Below are positions 1-10,094 of a stretch of 64,000 nt of DNA, piece by piece (the first letter of the stretch is position 1; every line of letters starts with the position of its first letter). The DNA is from Chlorella sorokiniana (lineage: Eukaryota > Chlorophyta > Trebouxiophyceae > Chlorellales > Chlorellaceae). The DNA is taken from assembly GCA_025917655.1 (NCBI GenBank), contig CP084611.1:1488001-1552000 (forward strand). The letters are read 5' to 3'. The position numbers were made by a program, and so were the translations under genes. The notes beneath the pieces were generated by a model. That model was not told the origin of the DNA and searched no databases. It saw nothing but the letters and a program-made list of their open reading frames with translations.

Positions 1-437
1 GGTCAGCCAGCCCATCATGTGCTTGCCAACACTCCAGCCTTGTCCCCTCTGCTGATCTGATGAACTGCCCCTATCGAGTTTCTTTTTCGCTAAGCCCTGC
101 ATGGTGCCAGCGTACGTTACCCGGTTGCCAGGCTTCCGCAGGCCCCGCGCCCGCTGGCTCGCATATACAGGCACGTGCATGCCTTGCGCAGCCCTCCTTG
201 CGCACGCCACATGCATCAACGTACGATCCCAACATGACCTCCACGTCCCGTCCTTGCTGCACCAAGTAGCGACGGCCATGCGTCCTTTGCCCTTGCCAGA
301 CTGCTCCCTACCATACCTGTTGCCCACCAGCTCGCTGCAGCATCGTGACAATACTATGGCCAAAGCGTGTGTTGCAGCTTTGTACAAATGAATACGGGAC
401 GTCGGATTGCAAACTTGACACTCTGCAGTATATGGCA
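1..437. other. Left-edge stretch, no gene seen
   Basis: No coding sequence is supported here. It lies downstream of the stop of the minus-strand C69 peptidase gene, so part of it is probably that gene's 3' UTR. I found no TGTAA motif on the minus strand in it. Confidence 0.4.
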
Positions 438-3113
438 TCAGGCTGTGCTGGTCGGCTGACCCGCCGCGCCGCCGTGCACCAGCGCCACTGCTGCAGCACC
501 GCCGCCGCTGCTGCTGTTGTCGCCATCTGAGGTGGGCTCAAACGCGTAGGCCTCTGCCGCCGCCTCCAGCATGTCTAGCAGCCGCTGGTCGTGCGGCACG
601 CCCGGCAGGCCCAGCTGCGCCGCCGCGTCCGCCGCCAGGCCGTCCAGCAGCTTGCCCGCCTGCTGGGCCACCCAGTTGGTGAAGGCGGCCAGGGCCCGGT
701 CCGCCTCGGCCTGCCCCCGACCTCCAGCGCCTCTGCGTACGTGCGCGCCTCGAACAGCGGCCGCTCCAGCTCCTCCAGCCGCTCCTCCCAAGCCACGATG
801 GCCGCTGCCGCTGGCGGCGCCAGCCGCGCCCAGTCCTGCGTTGGCGGGCGGTCCAGCGAGAGCTGGGCTGCCGGATCCAGACGGTGCCGGGTGCAGTGTG
901 CATGGACAGCAGGGCCTCTGAGCGCGATTGAACCAGCGACTGTGCGCCACGAGGCAGCAGCTTGGGGCATGCATGCGTGGCAGCAGCGCAGCCTTCCCTG
1001 CCCCCGCCCCCACCCACCACCACCACCACCACACACACACACACACACACAAACCCACCCACCTGGAACACCAGGGCCTGCAGGCGCCGCGCCCGCCAGA
1101 AGAGGGACACGGCATCGGGCGCCCCTCCCGCGCGGCCGTCAGCTCCGGCGGCAGCGCGGCGGGGGCCAGGCCCTTGTACAGGGGGATGAAGGGGGCCAGG
1201 GCGGGGGTGGCCAGCGCGACGTGGGTCACCACTGAGAGCGCGTCGGGCAGGGAGGGGGTGGGCGGCCGCAGCTGGGTCACTGCGGGTTGGGGGAGAGGCA
1301 CAGGCGGTGGGGCCGCAGGGGTGGCGGTTTGACAGGGGTGGCAGTGAGCGGGGAGGGCGGGGGTCGCAAGCAGGGGCAGGGGCTGGGGCCAAGCACGCGG
1401 GTGGGCAGGCGGGTGTGAGCAGCCGGGCGCCTCACCGTGGCCCATGCTGGTGCGGCTGCGCGGGGAGGAGGGGGACAAGGGCGGGGCAGACGGTGGCGGT
1501 GAGAGGGCAGCAAAGCCACCGCTTCAAACTCAGCCTGCCCTGCACCACCCCCGCGCTTGCCGAGCGCTGCGCCCATGCAGGCAGGCCCGGCGGCGCGCGG
1601 GCCCTGCACTCACAGCAGCGCGATGGGGCGCCAGGGCTCGTCGGGGTTGGCGTGCAGGTAGGGGTCGTGTGAGGAGCCGTCCCAGTGGTTGCGCATCGCT
1701 GCCTTGACGTCCTGCCAGGCCAGGGGGGGGGGGCGGCTGGGTGGCGGAGTGCAGGGTGACGGCCGGATGGCGGCTGACTGCGGGCATGACACTGGCAAAC
1801 CTGGTTTCATCGCGGTCTACAGCCCCTCCCCTCGCCCCCTCGCACCCGCACGCCCAGCTTGCGCGGCTGCGGCTCCAGGAACGTCGGCTGCGCCGTCATG
1901 TCGTTGCAGGCGCCGGCGGGGGCTGCAGCGCGCCCCACAGGCGCTGCAGCAGGCAGACCCGGGGGTAGGAGTAGTCGGTGTCGTGGGGGCCGTCCCGCAT
2001 GAAGGCGGCGAAGAAGCTGAGGGGACGCCCGCAGGAGGGGTCCCACAGGCCCGCCTCGGCGGCAAAGCGCAGCAGGCCGGGGGAGGAAAGGGTGGAGGCG
2101 GGGTCGTCCAGGTCAGCTTCCTGTGCGTTTGTGGGGGGAAGGGGGGGGGCAGGGGGGCAGATGAGGCTGTGCGCCGCACCACGTGCATCCTCCTGACAAG
2201 CCCCTTGCTCAAGAGCCCCCAAACATCTTCCTTGCACACCACCACACCACCACACCGCCAGCGCCACCCGCCCACCTGGAAGCGCCCCTGGTTGGCGGAC
2301 ACGAAGAAGCTGCCGTGGGGCACGCGCTGCGCCAGCCAGTGGTGCCCGCTGGCGGTCTCCAGGTACCACGCCTCCCGCGCGTCGGCGGCCAGCACCCCAA
2401 ACGCCTCGCCCGCGCCCCGCTCGCTCACGAGGGCCCCCAGCAGCTCCATGGCATGGCGGGCAGACGTGGCCTGCAGTTGTGTGCACGCGTGTGTAGGTGT
2501 GTGGGGGCGCAGCCGCAGGCCAGCAGTGAAGATGGCGGACGCGACCGGAGGGGATGCTGAACAGGTGGGCTGGGCAGCCTGCCCGCCCTCTGACCACACG
2601 CTGCCTGCAGCCGCCGCCGGGCGCCGCCTTCACCTGGGGCAGCAGGAGGGAGGGGATGGCGTCCTCGGTGACGCCGTCAGCCTCGTTGGGCGGGTCGGCC
2701 GCCAGCGCAGCGGCAGAGTTGTAGATGGACTCGGTGGCCGACAGCGCCACCCCTGCGCTGTTCCACCCAGCCGCCTCGCCCGACGCGTTGCGCCCGCTGG
2801 CTGGGTCGGCCAGGGGGCCCGAGGGCAGGGCAAAGTATGCGAGGCCGGGGCCGGGCAGCTCCACCTCCAGCGCGTTCACGTTTGCGCGGTACCGAGCGGG
2901 GCCGTCCCGCGCGGGGTGGTACGTCAGCCGCGACGGCGCCACCGCGCCCTCGCCGTCGTCGTTGCGGCGATGAGCACGCTGCCGTCCGCCCGACGCGCCG
3001 CCCGCCACGATGTACGAGGTGCAGGCAGCGGCAGGGGCAGGCGCGGCGATGCTGCCCAGCAGCAGCGCCAGAGGCAGCGCCCACGCGCATCTTGGTGGGC
3101 ACTTCAGGGCCAT
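438..3113 (-). CDS. Secreted C69-family dipeptidase
   Basis: A multi-exon gene encoding a PepD-like N-terminal-nucleophile dipeptidase that would hydrolyse dipeptides in the secretory or vacuolar compartment. The start at 3113 gives a signal peptide (MALKCPPRCAW, then a hydrophobic Leu/Ala stretch) ending just before ACTSYIVAGG. The Cys there is the expected catalytic nucleophile exposed by processing. RNDDGEG and NSAGVALSATESIYNS follow, both typical of the family, then exons with ARHAMELLGALVSE, AWYLETASGHHW, FFVSANQGRF and AMRNHWDGSSHDPY. C-terminal exons include ALSVVTHVALATPALAPF and a low-complexity Ala/Gly tail to the TGA at 438-440. The conserved ADGSVLIA segment expected between the nucleophile and RNDD is present but in another frame (near 2950-2985), which suggests two small compensating base-count errors. 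Introns hold CA- and GT-rich microsatellites. Family assignment is firm; exon borders are approximate. Confidence 0.85.
1010..1051. repeat. (CAC)n/(AC)n microsatellite
   Basis: CAC triplets run directly into an uninterrupted AC dinucleotide array. It sits inside an intron of the C69 peptidase gene; read on that gene's strand it is a GT-rich tract near the donor side. Confidence 0.9.
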
Positions 3114-4126
3114 GCTCTGCAGAACGAGTCGCGCAGTGAGGGCAGAAAGATTGTGTTGCACAAAGCCACAGGGCAAGGGCGGTGGTGGCGGCGGCAGCTT
3201 GAAGCAGGTCCGTTCCGTGGCTACATGCAGGTGTTTGTTTCCAACCCACGAAATGTCAATGCATATTTAACCGCTGCGCATCAAGCTAAAGGCACCCGGG
3301 CTAGGGCATGGAATGCGTCAGAACTCACTCTTGGAGGATATTCAGCGGCTGCACTCCGATAATTGATCTCCACAGCTATCAACGTAGACTGGGCTTTGTA
3401 TTTAACCAATGGGCCCTGCCCAGCTTCCGCCGAAACAGACTTGAATGCTGTCAACCTGGCTGGTAAGAGCGTCAATGAGTCACCTGCAACATTATCCGCC
3501 GTTGAAAGCCATCTGCAGGTGCAGGCACCCCAAAGTCAGCCATGGGGCAGTCACGCTATGCTGGCGGGTGTGAGCGGCCGGGCTAGCTCCTGGTGGCAAG
3601 GCTGCACAGGCTGAATGCAAAGGGTGTCCTTGTTTTCAAATGTGGGTTTCTTTGACATCAGGATTGATAAATCACGAAAGGGGATTGCAACCAAACAAAG
3701 TGAAATGGTCGAACCAAATGAGGTGCCCAAGAAAACTGCCGTGCTTGCCCGGGGAAGAGAGGCGGGGCACAGGCTCGAGGCTATGAGTGCTGAATGAGAT
3801 GATGCAAGTTGGGAGTAACAGATTATGGCAGGGATACTTCAAGGATCAAGCTGCCCTGCCCTGGCAAACATAAGTTGCTCTTGAGCAAGTGGTGGCAGGG
3901 GGTCCGTGGGAACGCGTGTCGACAATGCTGAGGCGCATGTAGCAACACAGGCTGCAAGGCAGGGTGAAAAGGTGCAAAAACCATGCGGTGTGACGTCGGA
4001 GCTGCTCCCGAGCACCAGGAGTGCGGATGCGCGTGGCGCGGGTATGCTGTGCTCGCAGTGAATGTGCGGCAGGCGAGTGGGTGTCAGCGTCAGAGTGAGG
4101 TCAGCTGTGGGCTGCACGAGCACGGA
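3114..4126. other. Intergenic, promoter side of the C69 peptidase gene
   Basis: No supported gene. On the minus strand it is the 5' flank of the C69 gene and holds AT-richer stretches with TTAAATA-like motifs near 3263 and 3402, the second next to an ATTGG (reverse CCAAT) box. Whether these are promoter elements is unknown. The right part is probably 3' UTR of the gene ending at 4127. Confidence 0.35.
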
Positions 4127-6150
4127 TCAGAAGGGTGCCAGCAGGTCTGCCAGGGGGTCGTCGCTGCATGCAGGCAGCGGGCGAGGCGAGGCCAGCACCG
4201 CCGCTAGGTCGCCCTCGCCGGCGCCGACGTCAGAGGTGAGCAGCTCCAGGGGCAGCGCCGCATCCCAGGCCGCCATGGAGAAGACGCCGGGGTCCTCCAC
4301 GGGGCCGGCGTGGCGGCGGGGGCAGGGGGCTTGGCAGCAGCAGAGGCGCTTGCCGGCATTGCAAGGGGCATCTGGGGCGGGGCGCCGAGAGGCAGAGGCC
4401 GCGGCAGATCCAGGCTGGCGGTGCCACGGGCGGGGGCAGGGCCGAGCGCGGCAGGTCCAGGCTGGCGGGGTGGCGGGCAGCGCCATCCAGGCTGCCACGC
4501 AGGGTGTAGTGCGCCACGCGGCGAGGCATCTGCTGCTGCTGCTGTTGCTGATGGAGAACAACGGCGTGCTGGTAGCTGCGGCGGGGGCGGCGGGAGGTGA
4601 GGGAGGAGGAGGCAGCGCGGGAGGAAGGTCATGGCTGGGGTGGAGGGGGTGGGCGCCCATGCCACGCATCGCCGTCTGCAACCACAGCAGCAAGCTGGGC
4701 AGCGCCTCTCACCCAAAGCCAAGCGAGTCCGTGGGGACAGGGCGCAAGGCGCGTAGAGCGACGACTGCATGGCGGCGGCGTGGGCTGCTGCCGCCGCGGC
4801 TGCTGCCTCGCGCTTGCGCTTCAGTTGGTGCGCCTCCAAGGCTGCGGAGCAGCCGCTGTCTGCCCAGCCATCCATGCTGGCGCGCGCGGCGTGGTGCGGT
4901 CGGGTGCCACCGGGGACAAACGGCATAGATGCTGCCGGCTGCACCTCCGGCAGGGCCACCATCGGCGGCAGGCTGAAGCCGCTGCGCTGGCGGCTGCAGC
5001 TGGAGTGGCCAGGCTCATCGATGGAACGGCGGCGGTGAGCGCTGCAGCATGGTGGGGGAAGGGGGACGGGGGGCGCGCCAGGGTGAGGTGCCAGCCAGCG
5101 ACACATTCACAAGCGTGATGGAGCAATGCACGGTCGGGGATATGCAGCACGCTGCAGCACTGGGCGGTGCGTGGCCGGGTGGCCACAGGCCCCACCTGCT
5201 CTGCGGTGACTGGCCGGCAGAGGTGTTGGAGGAGGAGGGCTCGGAGGGCCAGGCCTGGCGCTGCTGCGGGGGTGTCGCAGCGGGTTCCAGGCAGCCTGCC
5301 TGCAAGGCTGGAGCGTCCTGCGGCTGCCGTGGCGGCCCGCTGCTGCTGTAAAAGGCGCTGGAGGCGGCCAGGGAAGCGCGCCCGTTCATGCTCGGCCGAG
5401 GCGACGCATGCGGCGGCCGGGACGGCGACGCAGTTTGACGGCCAGATGGTGTGGGGCTCACTGCGCAGCCCTGCTCCTCGGCCAGCTTGCCCCATGCCGC
5501 CAGCCAGCCCATGACCCCGACCCGTGCGCTGACGGCTGGCGAGGTGCGTGTGGAGGCAAGAAGGGGGCCAGCGGGGTGCGTGGCACATCAAGGGAGGTGC
5601 CGCGGGCGCCCTTTGGCTGTCGAGGGAAGCTCGCGGTGGACGTGGCACATCATAGGAGGCTCGGCAGGGGTGCCCCAGGTCATGGGATGTGCGGGTGAGT
5701 GGGCTGGGGCTCACGAAAGCAGCGGAGAGCTCGACAGAAGTGCGCTGCGATGGTGGCGCCACAGTCTGCGCTGCAAAGCCGCTCTCGGTGCGCCGCCGCT
5801 GCATCCTTGCCATGTCATCGAGCTCTGCAAAAACAGGGAGCAAGCCAAGAGTAGGTGACGCTCAGGGTCTGGGAAAGATACGGGGCATGGGATGGGCACG
5901 GCGCTTCTCAGGTTCTGCGGCGCCGATAGGCCGCAGGACTGCACATAACCGTAAAACAACACGGAGAAGGCCAACCGGCCAGGTCCCTGGAACGTGCCGG
6001 GACTGGGAGCCAGAGCAGAAGTGCACCTGTTGGCGCTATCTCGTCACCCAGAAGCCAGTTGCAGGCATCTGCAACATCCTCTGCGGCGTACGCCAGACAG
6101 GCGTCGCTCAGGCTGCTAAAAGGGGCCATGTTGCAAGCGACCGCTGCCAT
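4127..6150 (-). CDS. Disordered protein with N-terminal UBA/CUE-like helix pair and R-x-S-x-D repeats
   Basis: I do not recognise this protein. The first exon encodes MAAVACNMAPFSSLSDACL followed by EDVADACNWLLGDE, which resembles the last helix of a UBA or CUE ubiquitin-binding fold. The exon junction is clean: CAACAG/GTGCAC at the donor, TTTTTGCAG/AG at the acceptor, restoring Thr-Glu-Leu-Asp-Asp. The rest is Ser/Pro/Ala/Gln-rich and probably disordered, with many basic-site serines in the pattern R-[TA]-S-x-[DE]: RTSVEL, RTSHDL, RASYDV, RASLDS, RRRSIDE, RASMDG. A KRKR cluster may be a nuclear localisation signal. The C-terminus is SDDPLADLLAPF. The frame changes several times, probably through homopolymer miscalls, so the full protein cannot be read without correction. 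Confidence 0.55.
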
Positions 6151-6516
6151 TCTTGTCTATCAACCCACTCTCTCTAAATGGTTGCGGGATTAATGGTGGG
6201 GACAGAGTGAGAGACAAACGGGGACTTATGGCGTAAACTCTTGCGCCCCGATTTGGCCATCAGATTCACTGGCAGAGGCGCATGCGGTTCCGCCGCTCTA
6301 ACACACTCTTCTTTTTATCGAGTAGCAGGTAACGCACCGCCTGCGAAGCAACCCGCCCAAAGCCACGAGCCAAAAAGCGACTTCCTGCAAAACCCGAAAA
6401 GTGCTCTGCCTCAGTGAAACTGTTGGTCATGCTCAAGAACACTTGCTTTACAATGAAAGGGTCTGGCCATGATGGGCAGCTGGGGCCAGCAGCCCCCTGT
6501 CACCCTCCGGGCCGGC
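6151..6516. other. Spacer between two minus-strand genes
   Basis: This 366-nt spacer has no gene. Its right part is the 3' UTR of the lycopene cyclase gene and holds that gene's TGTAA signal; the left part is the 5' flank of the preceding gene. Confidence 0.5.
6448..6452 (-). promoter_or_regulatory. TGTAA polyadenylation signal for lycopene cyclase
   Basis: A TGTAA motif on the minus strand, 65 nt past the LCYB stop codon. TGTAA is the usual nuclear polyadenylation signal of green algae. Confidence 0.6.
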
Positions 6517-9500
6517 TCATTTCAGGGAGATGAGCCGCGCCAGCATGACCACCAAGCCGGGCATGCCCTTTGCCAGCAGGTTGGCGCGGGCCGCATTGCT
6601 GCTCTTGGCAAACAGGGACAGGCCAAAGCCGATGAGCTCGATGAAGGAGAGGCGTGAGGAGAGGAAGCCGTGCCAGTGGCGGTCGGACAGGGAGAAGAAG
6701 GCGGCGAAGAACTGCCGCGTCTCCGCCAAGTCCAGCTTCAGCAGCACGTCCATGCCAAACTCGAAGAAGGCACGCTGGCGCAGGCGCTCCACGGGCCACA
6801 TGGCGCGCCACACCGCCGCCGACATGGCCGCCGCCTCGGCCTCGCTGCGCGGGGCGCGCGCGAGGTGCGCGTCTGTCGCCTTGTCGGCCACTTCGGTGTG
6901 GAAGGGAGGGGAGGCATGAGAGAGTTGGGCGCATGCCAGAAGGCCAGCAGACGCAGCAGCACCCGCCACTCTCAAAGCGCAGCAGACGCCTCTCCTCGTG
7001 TGCACGACCACCTCATCCACTCCTGCCTCAGCCCCCCTGAAACACCCGCCAGCGCCCCCTCCACCCCCAGCCCCGCCCCCACCCGAGGACAGCTGGTCCA
7101 CGATGGCGTCGGCGATGAGGGGCGCCACCCCCAGCACCCGCGACACCATGTAGCCGGTGGAGGGGTGCACCATGCCGGCGGTGCCGCCCACACCGATGAC
7201 GCGCTGCGGGTGGACGGGCAGGCAGCCGCCCATGGGGATGGCGCAGAACTCCTCGTCCTCCACGCGCAGCACCTGCGGGGGGGGAAGGGGGCGGCGGCAG
7301 CAGGGGGCGGGGGCTGGGGGCGCAGCGCGCTTCGCATCTAGGGAGGGCTGGACAGCGGACGGATGCAGCAGCAGGAGCTGCAGCCAGCTGGGAGGCCCCC
7401 GCTCATCGCCTGCAGGACGTCATGTCGAGGCCGCAAGCAAGCCCGGCCTGCGCCCAGGCATGCGCTCATGCTTCGATCCCCTCGCACTGGCCGCCCCCCC
7501 CCATCCCTCGCACACCTTGATGCCCAGGTGCGCCATGCGCTTCTCCAGACGCAGCTTGAGCTCCGGGAAGGGGATGATGGGGCGCGCCACCAGGCTTGTC
7601 TCCTCCAGGAAGACCTTGGTGGGCGAGAATGGCATGGCGTACAGGAAGGTGGGCAGCCTGCGACATGCCCGCCAGCCACACGTCAGCCTCTGCGGTGCGC
7701 AGGCGCAGGGTTACACTCCCTGCCCCTCCCCTAGCCGCCAACCTGGCCCATCCCGGCAACACAGCCCAGCCGGCCCTCACTTGGCGTTGCGCTCCTTCAC
7801 GTCGCCATCCAGGTGGTCGTCGCGCCAGTCCATGAACAGCATGGTGCCGCAGTCAAAGGGGTGGCTCTCCACCTCCACCGTGATCCCGTATGCGCCCTGG
7901 TAGCCTGCAGGCGGGAGGGGGCTCAGTGGGGGAATGGGTGCGGCACCGGCAGGGGCCATGCGAAGAGCTCCCCGGCGAGCTGCACACGGCTCCGTTAAGC
8001 TGCTCAAGCGCTGCAGCTCTTCCGGCAGGCTGCCCCCGGGCCTGCGCACCAGGGTTGAAGGGGCGGTCAAACTCCACCAGCTTGCGGCTGTGCCCCGTGG
8101 CGTCCGCCACCAGGCTGCCGCTCACGCTCACGCCGCCTCCAGCTGCACCATGGACCGCCCGTCGGCGTGGGCAACGCCTTGTGCCTGCAAAGGAAATGAG
8201 GTGCAGCGCAGATGCGCGGGCTGGAGAAAGGCGGCACGCTCTGGCCCGCCTGCTAGCGCGCCACGGCTGCACGTTCGGCGGCGCCCTGCTGCACGGCGGC
8301 TGCCCGCACGCTGCGCACCTTGCCGCGGTGGAAGGTGACCCCTGCGCGACGCAGCGCTCCAGCAGCCGCCGCTTCAGCTTGGGGCGGTCCACGCGTCCGT
8401 AGGGGCGGGACAAGTACCTGCGGCCGGGCGGTGGGGGTGGGTGGGGGTGGGTGGGTGCTGAGGTGGCAGGAGGCAGGCTGGGCTGCAGGGACCCGGCAGG
8501 GCAGCCCTCAGGCATGCAAGGCAAATCGCACACTTTGAGAAGGCAGGCCTGCTGCGCAGCGACAGTGCCGGGGCTTGCTCCCGCAGCAGCTGGAGGGTGG
8601 GGGGAGGGGCCCATGCCACAGCGCCCGCCCACGCTCACTTGGCGCCGTCGGGCTGCGAGTCGAGGTGCACCAGGGCGCGGTCCCAGGTGACGTCCAGGCA
8701 GTCGTCCAGCCCCATGGCCTTGAACTCGTCGATCCACACCCCAAAGTTGTTGATCCAGGGGCCAGCGGGTTGGGGTCAACCACCAACACCTGCCGAGGTG
8801 GGAGGAGCAGCGCGTGGCGCGGTGTGTGGCACAGGTCAGGTATTGCCTCAGGTGACCGAACAAGCCTCCCTGCCAAAAGCGGGTGTCCGCCGCCACCATC
8901 ACGGGCCGCCCCATTGCAGCGCCTTGGTGGCTGCCTGTGAGTGCCCCTGCTGGGGCCCCACCTGGAAGCCGGCCTGCGCCACTCGGTCCGCCACGGCCAG
9001 CCCAGACGGCCCCGACCCCACCACCACCAGGTCAAAGGTGCGGGGTTGGGAGGGATCGTACAGCGGCAGCTCGATGTCAGGGAACAGGTTCCTGTTCATG
9101 GGGCTGAGCGGCGCGGATGGATCGTATGCTGGGCCACGCCCGCCAGGGCCAGCCGGCACGACGGGCGTCGACGGCGGTGCTGCACGGCAGCGGGAGAGGT
9201 CGGCAGCACGTCACCGCTGTACTCTATAGGATGTGCATGGTCAATGATCTTGATTCGTGTTTCTCTGCACTCATGAATAACCCTGTTGCAGCAACATGAA
9301 TGGCAACCACAGCACCGCAACCCACCTGCCGCGGTTTCAGCCGTCACCGCTGAGCAGACGGCTCTCCGCCGCCCTTGTCGCCGAGCACGTTGCCGCTTGT
9401 CTGCGCCATCGCAATGATGCCGATTCGCTGCAACTGGCCTAACGCAGGCCTTGCTGCTGCTGCAGGCTGCGTTGCCACTGGCGCGCTGACTTGCGCTGGA

Positions 9501-9548
9501 CAGAGGGCTCGCTGCTGCCGTGCCAATTATCCCCCATGCTGCAGTCAT
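6517..9548 (-). CDS. LCYB: Lycopene beta-cyclase, plastid precursor
   Basis: A flavoprotein that adds beta-ionone rings to lycopene to give beta-carotene in the chloroplast. The first exon from 9548 encodes a Ser/Ala/Arg-rich transit peptide (MTAAWGIIGTAAASPLSS...) ending AVTAETAA. A phase-1 intron (GGCAG/GTGGGT ... CCGTGCAG/CA) joins it to PPSTPVVPAGPGG in frame. The next part carries the dinucleotide-binding motif LVVVGSGPSGLAVA. Later exons have YLSRPYGRVDRPKLKRR, ADATGHSRKLVEFDRP, GTMLFMDWRD (the LCYB hallmark), FLEETSLVARP and GGTAGMVHPSTGYMVSR. The C-terminus with FFEFGMDVLLKLDL and HWHGFLSSRLSF matches beta- rather than epsilon-cyclases. One-base frame jumps occur, for example at the G-run 8758-8761 before WINNFGVWIDEF. 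It is divergently arranged with the next plus-strand genes, sharing about 255 nt. Confidence 0.93.
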
Positions 9549-9803
9549 GCTGCAAAGTGCAAATTTTGGGGCTTGCGTAGAAACACCACGGCCAAACCGG
9601 TGAGAGTGGCTTGCGAGAGGGCTTGGAGGCCAGTAACACCCTGCGCAGGACAGGTGAACGTTTTGTATGTGCAATGCGCTAGAAGAGGAAGCCCCAAGCG
9701 GCAAACCAGCGAACTTCACCAGCGCCGACGTGTCACTCGTTGGCCAACGTTGGCCTTACTGATCGGAGGACCCCGGGGGATCCTAGCTACGGTGAGCACA
9801 TCC

Positions 9804-10055
9804 ATGGAAGAGCCCCCGTCGCCTGCACACTTGCGGCTCAAAGCAGGCACGGCTGTGGTGACCGTGGCGCTCACCATCGGCCTGCTGCTCTTTGATTGGG
9901 ACGCAGCATCCGGAGGACCTAAGACGGTGTTCAGCAGCGTGAGGCCAACCATCAAAGCCACCCTGAACCGCCTTTACGGCAGGGACAGGGCGCCAGTGGG
10001 GGCCCAGCAGCAGCAGCAGCAGCAGGAGCAGCAGCAGCCCTCACAGCAACATTAG
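9804..10055 (+). CDS. 83-residue single-pass membrane protein
   Basis: A short intronless reading frame starting MEEPPSPAHLRLKAG. It has one hydrophobic segment of about 17 residues (AVVTVALTIGLLLFDW), then FSSVRPTIKATLNRLYG and a Gln-rich tail. I do not recognise the family. Its stop (TAG, 10053-10055) is only 39 nt upstream of the start of the next gene on the same strand, too little for a separate terminator and promoter, so both may be carried on one mRNA. The divergent LCYB gene begins 255 nt upstream. The C-terminal CAG run could vary in length between strains. Confidence 0.55.
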   Translation: MEEPPSPAHLRLKAGTAVVTVALTIGLLLFDWDAASGGPKTVFSSVRPTIKATLNRLYGRDRAPVGAQQQQQQQEQQQPSQQH

Positions 10056-10094
10056 CAGAGAGAGATAGCAGCGCCGCGGGAGAAATGCCCCAGA

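Noticed and set aside
1689-3362. Long plus-strand open frame of about 557 codons
   Set aside because: It lies opposite the C69 peptidase exons and introns. Long antisense frames are common in very GC-rich coding DNA, and it has no motif of its own.
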